Shown here piece after piece: positions 37,656 to 47,189 of a stretch of 64,000 nucleotides of DNA. Positions within the stretch are counted from its first letter, which is position 1. Each line of letters begins with the position of its first letter. The DNA comes from a candidate division KSB1 bacterium (GTDB lineage: Bacteria > Zhuqueibacterota > Zhuqueibacteria > Thermofontimicrobiales > Thermofontimicrobiaceae): positions 178,255 through 242,254 of the forward strand of contig JAPDPQ010000002.1 of the NCBI GenBank assembly GCA_034506395.1. Direction: 5' to 3'. A program made the translations under genes and the position numbers. The notes beneath the pieces were generated by a model, which searched no databases, was not told the origin of the DNA, and saw only the letters and a list, made by a program, of their open reading frames with translations.

Positions 37656-37672
37656 TTGGCACGCGTCTTGTA
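37656..37672 (+). promoter_or_regulatory. Sigma-54-like promoter motif
   Basis: TTGGCACG, four bases, TTGTA. The -24 element is a perfect match and the spacing (ten bases between GG and the next G) is right, but the -12 element has GT instead of GC, a costly mismatch. Predicted transcription start near 37682, just before the structured block. A weak sigma-70 reading also exists (TAAATT at 37671-37676), but its -35 spacing is 20. No sigma-54 activator is in the window. Confidence 0.3.
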
Positions 37673-37681
37673 AATTCAGAG

Positions 37682-37852
37682 ATCGATTGCTGATGCAGGC
37701 GCTAAAGTTGTATCCACTCGAGATCCATTGCCGTGCGCCTGTTTCCATGGGATAGCATCCCGCAGGTTTAAGAGGGGCGACTTACGGAAATTTCAACCTG
37801 GCTACTCACAACGGGGCAGGATCAGCTAAACCTGCGGGGCTCTTTTGTTTTT
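37682..37852 (+). ncRNA. Candidate structured RNA of about 170 bases
   Basis: Three stems can be drawn: CAGGCGC/GCGCCTG (37696-37702 with 37735-37741); GGGAT-AGC-ATCCC (37749-37761); and a perfect 12-bp pairing CCCGCAGGTTTA/TAAACCTGCGGG (37759-37770 with 37827-37838) enclosing a 56-base loop, followed by TCTTTTGTTTTT. The second and third stems share bases 37759-37761 and compete. Size and terminal T-run fit a small RNA such as a 6S-like RNA, or a leader with an attenuator. I could not match it to a named riboswitch consensus. Identity unproven. Confidence 0.4.
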
Positions 37853-37906
37853 GAAGGAAATCAGAGTATTTCGATGATTTAATAATAGCAACCCTGGGGA
37901 AAAGCA

Positions 37907-37977
37907 TGCAGGCGGTCAGGCTTCATCCCCGCTTTGCTTCGCAACTCGCGAAGCTTGATTGCCTGCACCTATTTTTT
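37907..37977 (+). terminator. Nested hairpin with T-run
   Basis: The outer stem TGCAGGC/GCCTGCA (37907-37913 with 37961-37967) encloses the perfect inner hairpin GCTTCGC-aactc-GCGAAGC (37936-37954). A run of six T starts four bases after the outer stem. It looks like a terminator or a second small structured RNA just before the ompA-like promoter region. Confidence 0.5.
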
Positions 37978-38082
37978 ATGTAACAGATTAAGACTTGAAC
38001 GAAATATAATTTTAGAGCAGGCTAAAAAAATATTCCAGTCACGCCATCACCATCTCAAAAATTCAAAATAAGGAGAGCAAAA

Positions 38083-39537
38083 ATGGGCTTGAAACGGGCA
38101 ATGATTGTCCTGATTTGGCTAACTTTAGCAACAACCACAGTGGGGGCTCAGAGCTGGGATCACAGCAAAGGAATTGGAGTGACCGGCAATCTTTTTAAAT
38201 TTGTCGGCGGTCAAGTTGATCGCGCTGCACTGGGAACGGGTGGCGGTTTATCGCTGCGGTACGGTTTATCGCCAAATCTCATGTTCGATTTTAATCTGAA
38301 TTACGGGAGTTTCAAACCTACACAACTTGGAAAGCGCTTTGCCGCTGATGAGAATGCACCCTATCGAACGTTCACCTTTCCTGCAGCTCTTGAATTGAAG
38401 GTCACGCCAGCACCTAATGCTGCCATTAAGCCCTACGGCTTCTTTGGCGCTGGGGTATATGTGTGGGATTTGCGTGATGAAAGCGGCGAAAAGAAAAACG
38501 TGTTCAAAGACCAGGCTTTAGTATGGGGCCAAAGCGTATATGGAGAGACGCAAATAAATCCATTGTTCAATATCGGGGCGGGCATTGAAACGTTTATCAT
38601 GTCTGGTCTGGCGTTAGATTTACAAGCCGGCATTGTGGCGTTAGCCTACACTGATCGGAAGGATAACGTTGGCTATGCCGACGAAAATGGTTATGCACCG
38701 TATGGCCGTGCAACGTTATCGCTCTATTTCGGATATTCCAAAGACACGGATAAAGATGGCATCGAAGATAAGCGGGATGCGGATCCGAAGCGGCCAGAAG
38801 ATTTTGACGGCTTTCAGGACGAAGACGGAGCGCCAGATTTGGATAATGATGGCGATGGGATCCCAGATGAACGGGACATGGCGCCCAATCAGGCTGAAGA
38901 TAAGGACGGATTTCAAGATGAGGATGGTGCCCCTGATCCTGATAATGATGGAGATGGGATTCCAGATGTTCGGGATAAAGCGCCCAATGAACCAGAAGAT
39001 TTTGACAAATTCCAAGATGAGGACGGTATACCTGATCCTGATAATGATGGGGACGGCATCCTCGATAGCGCTGACCAGTGCCCAGGGAGCGACGCCACTG
39101 TTGCCCGCGGTGAGAACACAAAAGAAACCATTAATGGCTATCAAGATGAGGATGGTTGTCCAGATACCAAGCCGATGCCAGTAATGGAGAAAAAAGGCGC
39201 CAAATTGGTGCTCAAAGGAGTGAATTTTGAAATCGGCAGTGCGGAATTGACACCAGAATCGATTGCGATCTTGGATGAGGTGATCCAAGGACTGAAAGAT
39301 AACCCTGAGGTGATGGTCGAAATTCGGGGTTATACTGATAGTCAAGGTTCAGTTTCAGCAAATCAGAAATTATCGGAACGCCGAGCCAAAGCGGTGATGC
39401 AATATTTGATCGATCATGGCATCGATGCTTCGCGACTGCGAGCTGTCGGATATGGTGAAAAAGATCCAGTGGCCTCGAATGATACACCTGAAGGTCGAGC
39501 CCAGAACCGACGGATCGAAATGGTGAGGATCAAATAA
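38083..39537 (+). CDS. OmpA-family outer-membrane protein with thrombospondin type-3 repeats
   Basis: 484-residue outer-membrane protein that anchors the envelope to peptidoglycan. The start follows AAGGAGA; a signal peptide ends TVGAQ. Domains: beta-barrel (about 22-220); thrombospondin type-3 calcium repeats (about 222-345), including DTDKDGIEDKRDADP and DNDGDGIPDERDMAP, joined by FQDEDGAPD; and the OmpA C-terminal domain (about 365-484) with GVNFEIGSAELTP, GYTDSQGS, NQKLSERRAKAV and RAQNRRIEMV. The peptidoglycan-binding Asp and Arg of that domain (TDSQ and NRRIE) are present. An excellent terminator follows. This is a standard architecture for FCB bacteria. Confidence 0.95.
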   Translation: MGLKRAMIVLIWLTLATTTVGAQSWDHSKGIGVTGNLFKFVGGQVDRAALGTGGGLSLRYGLSPNLMFDFNLNYGSFKPTQLGKRFAADENAPYRTFTFPAALELKVTPAPNAAIKPYGFFGAGVYVWDLRDESGEKKNVFKDQALVWGQSVYGETQINPLFNIGAGIETFIMSGLALDLQAGIVALAYTDRKDNVGYADENGYAPYGRATLSLYFGYSKDTDKDGIEDKRDADPKRPEDFDGFQDEDGAPDLDNDGDGIPDERDMAPNQAEDKDGFQDEDGAPDPDNDGDGIPDVRDKAPNEPEDFDKFQDEDGIPDPDNDGDGILDSADQCPGSDATVARGENTKETINGYQDEDGCPDTKPMPVMEKKGAKLVLKGVNFEIGSAELTPESIAILDEVIQGLKDNPEVMVEIRGYTDSQGSVSANQKLSERRAKAVMQYLIDHGIDASRLRAVGYGEKDPVASNDTPEGRAQNRRIEMVRIK

Positions 39538-39864
39538 GCTACCTACAAAGTTGTCGGGGGTACCAGCAGGAGGAAAATTCCTCAATGGGCAGTGGTAATG
39601 ACGGTGGGGCCACTGCCCTTTTTTTTATTAGAGGAAATTAGCTATCAACTTTGCTTATAAATTCTAGCTCTACATAATGTGCGAACTGTGAATATGAAAA
39701 TATCTTTCCTGCGGATGCAGGAATCTCTTTTATCTCATGAAATAACCTGTTGAGGATTGGCTGACTTGACATGCTTGACATCCACTTTGCCAATGATAGC
39801 CTGTTTGCATAAACGAATAGAGGGCTTCAATTAAAATTATAGCATTTTATCCGGGGTGTCAGAA
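39538..39864. other. Convergent intergenic region with terminator
   Basis: 327 bases between the OmpA-like gene and the leftward radical SAM gene. Apart from the terminator at 39587-39626 I see nothing coding. Confidence 0.6.
39587..39626 (+). terminator. Rho-independent terminator of the OmpA-like gene
   Basis: GGGCAGTGG / CCACTGCCC, a perfect 9-bp stem with a 14-base loop, followed by eight T, 49 bases after the stop codon. Confidence 0.92.
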
Positions 39865-40869
39865 TTAGAGGTATTGATAGTATTCCACTGGTTTCAATTC
39901 AATGAATTGATCGGTGCAACGGACGATATGAGATCTGATCTCCTGACAGAGATGGCATTTTGCGATGTAGCCTTGGGGATCGGGCTGAAAATTGAACTGA
40001 TCTTCAGCCAATTTGAGCAGGCCTTCCACCCCAGAGTGAACCAGAATATCGATAATTGGGCGCTCATCGAGATTGATCCCTTCAAATAATTTGCCGAGTT
40101 GGTGTGCGTCGCCGAGGGATATCCCGGCGCAGAAGCTGGCGATGTAATTGCCATAAGGATCGATATGAATATGTTCTGGGTTGGTCAGCTCAGCGAGGCA
40201 GTTTTGATGAAAAAACACCTCGGCAGGTCGTTTTTGATAGAGAAAATTCAATCGGGATGCGGCACGGCCGATCGGGATTAAGCCGAAATTTTCAATGAAA
40301 GAGCGGGCGGCTTGTTCATATCCAACCGTGTTGAGGTAGCGATTGAACGGGATCTGAATCTGCGGATTGTAATCCTGAAGTTGATTATAGAAAAAGCTCG
40401 TATAGACAAGCACATTATAAGGTCCGTAGATTTCTCGGGCGATGGTGATGGCGCGATGGGTTCGCTCGAAAGGGATGAACTCATTATGAAACGGTGAGAC
40501 GCTAATCAGCACTGCTGGTAGCCCAGAATCGCGCAGGAGCGTGAATTGGTAGGCGGTGAGATCATCGTCCTCGCACCAAAACGCATTGGTTTCAACATAT
40601 TGAAGGGGCACATCATGTTCGATCGCAAGCTCCACCGCGCGCAGCGTCAGTTCCAAATTGAGAAACGGCTCCCCACCGCCCAAATGGATGCCCACCTGAT
40701 TCGGGGTGTAGTGTCGCATTTGGTCGTAATAATGTGCCAGGTCTGCCTCGGTCATCCAATCGCGCCATCGGGGACAACTGGCGTAAATGCAATGCCGACA
40801 GGAACTGCTGCATTTGTAAGATAAAATCATCCCTCCTGACCTGAAGGGTGATATCTTGAGTGTCTTCAT
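39865..40869 (-). CDS. Radical SAM protein
   Basis: 334 residues with the 4Fe-4S motif CxxxCxxC at Cys20, Cys24 and Cys27 (CSSSCRHC) and the SAM-binding segment IHLGGGEPFLNLE. The C-terminal third has a further cysteine set (IASFCAGISLG, then CHLCQE and VRC), suggesting an auxiliary cluster. It starts 54 bases after glgC on the same strand, so the two may be co-transcribed, though no functional link is known to me. Not clearly the same subfamily as the two radical SAM proteins of the glycosyltransferase cluster. Substrate unknown. Confidence 0.83.
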   Translation of the reverse strand: MKTLKISPFRSGGMILSYKCSSSCRHCIYASCPRWRDWMTEADLAHYYDQMRHYTPNQVGIHLGGGEPFLNLELTLRAVELAIEHDVPLQYVETNAFWCEDDDLTAYQFTLLRDSGLPAVLISVSPFHNEFIPFERTHRAITIAREIYGPYNVLVYTSFFYNQLQDYNPQIQIPFNRYLNTVGYEQAARSFIENFGLIPIGRAASRLNFLYQKRPAEVFFHQNCLAELTNPEHIHIDPYGNYIASFCAGISLGDAHQLGKLFEGINLDERPIIDILVHSGVEGLLKLAEDQFNFQPDPQGYIAKCHLCQEIRSHIVRCTDQFIELKPVEYYQYL

Positions 40870-40922
40870 GGCCTCGTTTTTCAGTTACGAATGCAATTCA
40901 ATTGTGAAAAAAACGGATGCGA

Positions 40923-42230
40923 TTAATCCTTGTCAGGCATCGCTCCTAATTTTGAGCCGGGCATCCAAACTGCCCCTTTCGGAATCACGACGATCCCGTC
41001 TTTGATCCAAAAATTTTCCCCCTCCTCGTAATCGACATTGGGTTTGGGGCGAATAATGACCCCGTCGCCGATTCGGGCATTTTTATCGATGATGGTGCGC
41101 TCGATGTAGCAATTGCGGCCAATACCCAGAGGAGGACGGTGATTTTTAGGGGCTTCCCAATTGGTTAGAATATCCTCCCCTTCGAAGAAATCGGCGCCCA
41201 TCATCACCACTTCTTTGAGTACAGTGCCCTCATGAATGTTGCTGCGAACGCCGATGACAGAATTGATGATTTTTGCTCCTGTAATATCCGAGCCATCCCC
41301 TACGATACTGTCACGAATCTCTGATTGAATGATGCGGCTGGGGGGCAACGATCGGGCACGCGTGTAAAACGGCCAGCCAGGATAATATAATTTGAACGGT
41401 GGATCTGGCTGGGCGAGCGAAATGTTTGCTTCGAAAAACGTCCTGATTGTTCCAATGTCCTTCCAATAATCGGCAAAAGGATAGGCCAGAACCTTGTATT
41501 TAGTAATGGCATATGGGATAATATCCCTCCCAAAATCGGTCCGTGAATAGTCTGCTAAAAGCTTGCTTAGAATATTGGGGTCAAAAACATAAATTCCCAT
41601 TGAGGCCAGATAACGATCAGGATCAACTTTGAGGTTCATTGCCTTGAACAATGCTGGAGGGGCTTTAAACCTGTCAATAATTTTAGGATCCTTGGGCTTC
41701 TCATGAAAATCTTTGATGAACCCGTCGCGGTCGACCTTGAGCAACCCTAATTCTGGAGCTTCAGCGCGGGGGACAGGATAGACACACACCGTAATATCTG
41801 CCTCCTTTTCCTGATGATATTTCAGCAAATCTGAATAATTCATCCGATAGAGATGATCGCCCGAAAGGATGAGGATAAATGAGGTGTCATAGTACATGAT
41901 GTGGCGCCAGGTAGCGCGGACCGCATCCGCCGTGCCCTGAAACCATTTCTCAGCCTTTGGCGTCTGCTCCGCCGCTAAAATATCGATAAAGCCATTTGAA
42001 AAAACATCAAACTGATAGGTCTGCATGATATGGCGATGCAAACTGGCAGATAGAAACTGCGTCAGAACAAACATCCGTTTGATGCCTGAATTAATGCAAT
42101 TGGAAATCGGTATATCGATCAATCGATATTTACCAGCAAAACCAACAGCCGGCTTGGCGCGTTCCAAAGTAAGTGGAAAAAGTCGACTGCCGCGCCCACC
42201 GCCGAGTATGACCGCTGTAACGTCCTTCAT
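40923..42230 (-). CDS. glgC: Glucose-1-phosphate adenylyltransferase
   Basis: Makes ADP-glucose from ATP and glucose 1-phosphate, the committed step of bacterial glycogen synthesis. 435 residues, normal length. N-terminal nucleotidyltransferase with LGGGRGSRLFPLT, the pattern KPAVGFAGKYRLIDIPISNC, LSGDHLYRMNY and KADYWKDIGT-like FADYWKDIGT. The C-terminal part is a left-handed beta-helix with hexapeptide-type repeats (ITGAKIINSVIGVRSNIHEG). The other glycogen genes are not in the window. A GTGGACTG-rich stretch precedes it but I saw no clear promoter. Confidence 0.95.
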   Translation of the reverse strand: MKDVTAVILGGGRGSRLFPLTLERAKPAVGFAGKYRLIDIPISNCINSGIKRMFVLTQFLSASLHRHIMQTYQFDVFSNGFIDILAAEQTPKAEKWFQGTADAVRATWRHIMYYDTSFILILSGDHLYRMNYSDLLKYHQEKEADITVCVYPVPRAEAPELGLLKVDRDGFIKDFHEKPKDPKIIDRFKAPPALFKAMNLKVDPDRYLASMGIYVFDPNILSKLLADYSRTDFGRDIIPYAITKYKVLAYPFADYWKDIGTIRTFFEANISLAQPDPPFKLYYPGWPFYTRARSLPPSRIIQSEIRDSIVGDGSDITGAKIINSVIGVRSNIHEGTVLKEVVMMGADFFEGEDILTNWEAPKNHRPPLGIGRNCYIERTIIDKNARIGDGVIIRPKPNVDYEEGENFWIKDGIVVIPKGAVWMPGSKLGAMPDKD

Positions 42231-42483
42231 TTTGCTCCTCCCGCTTTTGCTGTTAGTTGTTCAGTCCACATGAAACGCCATATTACTTATTGAGACCCAT
42301 TCGATTTTTTATGATCCAAACTTATTTCTCTCGAAAATAGAATCCTATTTCCTCTGCTAACGAGTAACTACCCCTCGAGGGCTCGATCACTCAATGAACA
42401 GCATTTGATCCATCGTTATTTGCTTACTTTGCAGTTCATTTTGCGCCCAATTTTCTATCGGCAGATCTTACATTGAATTTGGC

Positions 42484-45042
42484 TTATTCAGTTAAATCCT
42501 CCTTTTGAGCAAAATCTGATGGTTCAGCAGTTGCATAAAAAATTGCATTGAATAAAAATCGAAAAGTGCGATAGGCCTGACCCCGAAACAGAGCCGGAAA
42601 ACCGATAAGTACAATCTTTCCTCGGCCAATTGGAACATCAATCAGCGCGCTGCGATTAGCGAGATACTGCATCCCAGTGAGCCAGCCGCTAAGCAACAGT
42701 TTATCAGAGGCGTAATTGATCACACTGATCCCTTGTTTTCCCTCGAATACTGGGCTATTCCAGAAGAAAATGGCAGATTGCCGCTCAAATCCATATCCGA
42801 TGGGATGGTGATTGTTAACCTGTACCCTTAAAATGGATCCAGGAACGAAAAAATCGCTGCGATCGAGGTCCTGAACCGAGTTTCTTATCGCAAGGTTGAA
42901 TTGCCTGATGGCAAAATCCGCCGCTCGATTCATAGCGATGAGTGTTCCACCTTGTTGCACAAAAGCGCGCAGATGGTTCACGCCCTGTTCACCGATCCCG
43001 CCGCAAAACTCGATGGGCATGGTTTCCACCGAGTTGCCTTGGACAATCGACCGGTCCGATAAGCTGGGAATAATGATGACATCCAACCAACGATTTAAAT
43101 GGCCATTTCGCACATTCTGATCTTTGACTTGCTGGAAAGAGAATTCAAATTGCTCTAGTACCCAGCGAGTCCACCCCTCATCGATGTTGGCAGTCCAGCT
43201 CTGATAAATTCCGAGCCGAGCCGGCTTTAACCGGTAAAGCTGGATCCTTGGCCTTTTTTCTAATGCCGTCAAGTGAACCGCAAGATCCCCGATAAACCGC
43301 GGGATCGCTGCAAGCTGCGCTTTAGTGCCAGTTACAACCAACGTGCCTGGTGGATATTCGCCATCAACGGTTGTTAGCGGCACCGCAGTCCAATAGACCT
43401 GATAATCCTGTTTCATCAATCGGTTCACCAAGATGACGTCGTCGTTGCTCTGGTAGCTCCATATATAACCGAACAGGTCCTCTGGCAGATCAATCAATCC
43501 GTTTGGTTTTGGGATGGGATCAAGTTTTTTACAGATGACTTGAAATGGCTTAAGGATAGGCACGACATCAACGCCCATCAGAAGCGGTAAATTATGAGCG
43601 ACCACATCATAAGGGAATTCCATTTGGCCGGTTGTTGGGTATTTGATTTCAGGGTAAAATTGTTGCTCAAGCAAGGCCTTCGCATACCCGCCATAAGGTT
43701 GAGCTAGATAGATGATAAAGCTGCCAGCCGGGAACTTTTGGCCATCGGCAATAAATTCAGCACTGGCCTGATGAATCTCCACTTGGCCTAGGCGAAGCGT
43801 TTGCAACATTTTGATGGTCGCTGCTAAGTCGCGCTGGGATAAAGGGACGATGAACGCAAATGGCGGATCGGTTCTGTTTACGGCTTTTTTATGAATGCGA
43901 TAAAAATTTCTCAGCCAATTTTCCCGCAATCTCGCGGCATTGATCAGTACCGCTTTGGCAGCAGAATAATCGTATTCGACAATATCTTTCAAAGTCCAGT
44001 CCCCACCATGCCAGGGAAATGGCATGTTCACTGAGGATGTTCTCACGACGCTTGAAAGCTGTTCAAATTTTATCGAAATTGGAGAGGCGATACGGGCGCT
44101 GGCTGTTTCGGTGAGGATCCTGACGCCGCCATGATAATGTGGATAGGCACGGCCCGGAGTCCAGGCATCGAAATATTGGCTGTGAATCACACCCGGTTTG
44201 CCCTCGGCCGTCAGTTCAGAGGCAATAAAGCTGCCGAGCATCGCCACCTGCTGCTGAATGATCGGATCCACATTCGGCTCAAATGGATCGGTGTACGGCG
44301 GAACAAACATCCGAGCCCCGTGACTTTCCATCTGATGCAAATCGACCACGATTTGGGGATGCCAAGCGTGGAATATTTTCAGTGTTAATTGCGATTCGAT
44401 CTGAGTGAACATGTACCAATCGCGATTGATGTCATGTCCAGCGTATTTATGATAAAGCCAGGGCAAGCCACAGCCTTCATATTTCGTGCCGAGATGGCGA
44501 TAATACCAATCGACCACTTTCTGGATCCCATCGGGATTATGCATGGGGATGAACAGCAAGATCACGTTATCCAGAATTTCCTGTGTGTTCGGATCATCCT
44601 TTGCTGCAAGGTCATAAGCCAATTTCAGCGCCATCTGCGAAGCACCGATTTCAGTGGCATGGATCGAGCAATTGATCATGACCACGGTTTTGCCTTTGGC
44701 TATTATTTTTTCGGCTTCATCATCATCGATGCTCCGGGGATCCGCCAGACGTTGTTGATAGGTCTGATAAGTTTTCAAATTTTCATGGTTGTTGATTGCC
44801 GTAATACAGGCTACAATAAAAGGGTTGCCCTCTGTGGTTTCGCCCAAACGTTCTACAACGATTCGATCGCTTGCTGCATCGAGCCGATGAAAATAATCGA
44901 GAATTTGATGCATATTTGCCAGCTTCTTGGCATCACCAACTTCAAAACCGAGGTGGTCTTTTGGGGATGGGATCTGTCCTGTGGAAAGCTGAGGAAGCAA
45001 AAAAGCTGCAAGGATGATCAAGTGAATAAACATGCGTTTCAT
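42484..45042 (-). CDS. Secreted M14-family zinc carboxypeptidase
   Basis: 852-residue exported metallopeptidase. The ATG at 45042 (TAAGG upstream) opens a signal peptide (MKRMFIHLIILAAFLLPQ, ending STGQ); the TTG at 45060 is less likely. The M14 domain covers about 30-340. Zinc ligands are visible in NCSIHATEIGASQ (His and Glu) and in VDLHQMESHG (His), and a likely catalytic Glu in RILTETASARIA. The C-terminal half (about 420-830) resembles the glutamine-amidotransferase-like region often fused to long M14 peptidases (GGIGEQGVNHLRAFVQQGGT). It removes C-terminal residues from peptides outside the cytoplasm. First of three same-strand exported hydrolase genes with its neighbours upstream. Confidence 0.88.
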   Translation of the reverse strand: MKRMFIHLIILAAFLLPQLSTGQIPSPKDHLGFEVGDAKKLANMHQILDYFHRLDAASDRIVVERLGETTEGNPFIVACITAINNHENLKTYQTYQQRLADPRSIDDDEAEKIIAKGKTVVMINCSIHATEIGASQMALKLAYDLAAKDDPNTQEILDNVILLFIPMHNPDGIQKVVDWYYRHLGTKYEGCGLPWLYHKYAGHDINRDWYMFTQIESQLTLKIFHAWHPQIVVDLHQMESHGARMFVPPYTDPFEPNVDPIIQQQVAMLGSFIASELTAEGKPGVIHSQYFDAWTPGRAYPHYHGGVRILTETASARIASPISIKFEQLSSVVRTSSVNMPFPWHGGDWTLKDIVEYDYSAAKAVLINAARLRENWLRNFYRIHKKAVNRTDPPFAFIVPLSQRDLAATIKMLQTLRLGQVEIHQASAEFIADGQKFPAGSFIIYLAQPYGGYAKALLEQQFYPEIKYPTTGQMEFPYDVVAHNLPLLMGVDVVPILKPFQVICKKLDPIPKPNGLIDLPEDLFGYIWSYQSNDDVILVNRLMKQDYQVYWTAVPLTTVDGEYPPGTLVVTGTKAQLAAIPRFIGDLAVHLTALEKRPRIQLYRLKPARLGIYQSWTANIDEGWTRWVLEQFEFSFQQVKDQNVRNGHLNRWLDVIIIPSLSDRSIVQGNSVETMPIEFCGGIGEQGVNHLRAFVQQGGTLIAMNRAADFAIRQFNLAIRNSVQDLDRSDFFVPGSILRVQVNNHHPIGYGFERQSAIFFWNSPVFEGKQGISVINYASDKLLLSGWLTGMQYLANRSALIDVPIGRGKIVLIGFPALFRGQAYRTFRFLFNAIFYATAEPSDFAQKEDLTE

Positions 45043-45291
45043 GAAAGCTACCTTAAACAATCATTAAGCCGGCATAAAGCAAAATTGTTATCAACCATCC
45101 CATCATGAACTTATCATCAAATCTTCTATTTTTATTATATCAATTTTTAAGCAAAATATCAAGCGCTTTTTCTTTATTGGGTCGATCAGTGGACCTTAGG
45201 CAAATCACCTTACGTCGCGCTGAACAGCAAGAATTGCTGGCAAGTGGAGGGTCACTATGCATCTTTCATCCAAAAAGACTATTTGAGTATG

Positions 45292-47013
45292 CTATTTTTG
45301 ATACCTTACTTTGCCACCGACGATTGTATAAGTGACTTCGGTCTGTAAGATTTCATCTTCAGGGATGGTCAGGATGTCTTTTGATAGCACGGTGATATCG
45401 GCTAATTTCCCTGGGGCTAACGTGCCTTTGATGTTTTCTTCGAAAGCGGCATAGGCGCCGTTGATCGTATAGCTGCGCAGTGCCTGAAGGCGCGTCATTT
45501 TTTGTTCTGGAAAAAATGCCTCGCCATTTTTCATTTTTCGAGTGACCAGGGCATAGAAGTTGGCAATTGGATCAATCGGCTCAACGGGGACATCGGTCCC
45601 GTTAGCGATGATGGCGCCGGATTGAATTAGCGTCTGCCAGACGTAGGCGCCTTCCCTGGCGCGTTGTTCGCCCAATCGCTTGATTACCCACGGGCCATCC
45701 GAGGTGCAGTGAATCCCCTGCATAGCAGCGATAATTCCCAGTTGGCCAAATCTCGGGATGTCATCAGGATGTAAATGTTGGGCGTGCTCGATACGCCAAC
45801 GCAGATCCTTTTTGTCTGGATGGGATCGAAAGGCTGCCTCATATATGTTTAATGTCTCGCGGTTTCCTCTATCGCCGATGGCATGGGTACAAAGCTGAAA
45901 CTCATTCTCAATTGCAATTCGGGCGGTTTGTTCCATCTGGTCGAGTGGCTCTGTATTCAATCCGACACTGGTTGGAAGGCTATTGTACGGCTCCAACAGC
46001 CATGCGCCATGAGCACCTAATGCCCCATCGATTAATCGTTTAATTGCACGCACCGTGAGTCGCTTATCCCCATAATTGATCAGGCGATATTGGGTCAACT
46101 TTTGTGCCAATCGCTGATTGTTCTCGCTAATCATCACGTAGAGCCGTACCCCCATTCTGCCCTGATCGACCATTTGCTTGAAAAAATCGATTGTCTCGAA
46201 AGAAGAACCAGCGTCATGAAAGCTGGTAATACCATGCGAGAGGCACTCCTGTACTGCCAGATCGAATGTCTTCACTTGATCGGCGAAGCGTTGTTCTGCT
46301 GTTCGAGCGTGCTGGTAATCCCGCATGGCCATAGCGATAAGCCCTTGCGCCTCCTCGCGGAACGCACCTATTGGATTGCCATATTCATCCCGCACAATTT
46401 CGCCGCCGTCTGGATCAGGTGTCGATTTGGTAATCCCAGCTAATTCCATCGCTTTTGCGTTGGCATAGCCTGCATGACCACTGGCATGGGTGAGAAATAC
46501 TGGATTGTCTGGTGATACTTTACTCAGATCAAAATGATACGGAAGACCTTCGACATTTGGCTGCGGAATTTTATCCCACTTTTCCTGATGCCAGCCACGA
46601 CCCAAAATCCATTCCCCGGGGGTTGCATTCTTGACCGCCTCTGCCACCATTGCAACGATTTCATCCCAGTTTTTCGCCATTGTTAGATCGAGCCGCATTT
46701 TCGCTTGGCCCATGCTCATGAAATGCCCGTGACTCTCGATCAAGCCCGGAATGGCTAATTGGCCACGCAGGTCAATTACTCGGGTTTCAGATGAAACGAA
46801 TCGTTTCATTTGCTCATTGCTGCCAACCGCCACAATGATGTCTCCCCGCGCCGCAAGGGCTTGCGCCTCTGGCATGGCTTCTTCAAGCGTGATGATTTTG
46901 CCGTTCAATAAAACCAAATCAGCAAATTGAACCTGCGGTTGTCCCAAGCAAAAATGAATTTTTGATAACGCGATGAAAATTACTAACAGAAAGATTACTC
47001 GAGTTTCTCTCAT
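45292..47013 (-). CDS. Exported amidohydrolase (YtcJ/Amidohydro_3 type)
   Basis: 573-residue metal-dependent amidohydrolase. The ATG at 47013, with TAGGA nine bases upstream, opens a signal peptide (MRETRVIFLLVIFIALS). Metal motifs are SHGHFMSMG (HxH of strand 1), CTHAIGDRGN, RIEHAQHLHPDD and the Asp in ANGTDVPVEP. The composite domain at both ends (VLLNGKIITLEEA and TIVGGKVRYQK) is typical. Family members hydrolyse amides, esters or cyclic ureas and their true substrates are mostly unknown. It sits between the M14 and M19 peptidases on the same strand, so a part in peptide or amino-acid breakdown is plausible. Confidence 0.88.
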   Translation of the reverse strand: MRETRVIFLLVIFIALSKIHFCLGQPQVQFADLVLLNGKIITLEEAMPEAQALAARGDIIVAVGSNEQMKRFVSSETRVIDLRGQLAIPGLIESHGHFMSMGQAKMRLDLTMAKNWDEIVAMVAEAVKNATPGEWILGRGWHQEKWDKIPQPNVEGLPYHFDLSKVSPDNPVFLTHASGHAGYANAKAMELAGITKSTPDPDGGEIVRDEYGNPIGAFREEAQGLIAMAMRDYQHARTAEQRFADQVKTFDLAVQECLSHGITSFHDAGSSFETIDFFKQMVDQGRMGVRLYVMISENNQRLAQKLTQYRLINYGDKRLTVRAIKRLIDGALGAHGAWLLEPYNSLPTSVGLNTEPLDQMEQTARIAIENEFQLCTHAIGDRGNRETLNIYEAAFRSHPDKKDLRWRIEHAQHLHPDDIPRFGQLGIIAAMQGIHCTSDGPWVIKRLGEQRAREGAYVWQTLIQSGAIIANGTDVPVEPIDPIANFYALVTRKMKNGEAFFPEQKMTRLQALRSYTINGAYAAFEENIKGTLAPGKLADITVLSKDILTIPEDEILQTEVTYTIVGGKVRYQK

Positions 47014-47189
47014 TTTCGTTGTCCTATTATGAATTAAATCGCTAACACCCTTCTGAACTGCCCCGAAAATCAATTCGATGGCGACAGAATCCAAGGCCAT
47101 TTTCGAAGTGATCTAATGAATTATGAGGACATCGCTTTCCAAAATTATTGCGATGCCAAGAATTCTCTCTTCGTTTTCAAACTGCCCAG

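Larger units (their letters stand above)
37451..38082. other. Long non-coding region with two structured blocks
   Basis: 632 bases between the divergent truncated sigma gene and the OmpA-like gene, without a credible protein gene. It contains a sigma-54-like motif, a structured block ending in a T-run, a second nested hairpin with T-run, and finally a perfect TATAAT at 38005-38010, about 75 bases before the OmpA start. The order suggests one or two small RNAs placed upstream of the ompA-like promoter. Confidence 0.55.

Noticed and set aside
38750-39070. Short spaced repeats that could suggest a CRISPR array
   Set aside because: They encode in-frame calcium-binding DxDxDGxxD repeats of the OmpA-like protein; unit sequences vary and there are no unique spacers.
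38597-39345. Several long frames opposite the OmpA-like gene
   Set aside because: They are antisense reflections of the GAT/GAC-rich thrombospondin type-3 repeats; composition is low-complexity (His/Tyr/Arg or Ile-rich).
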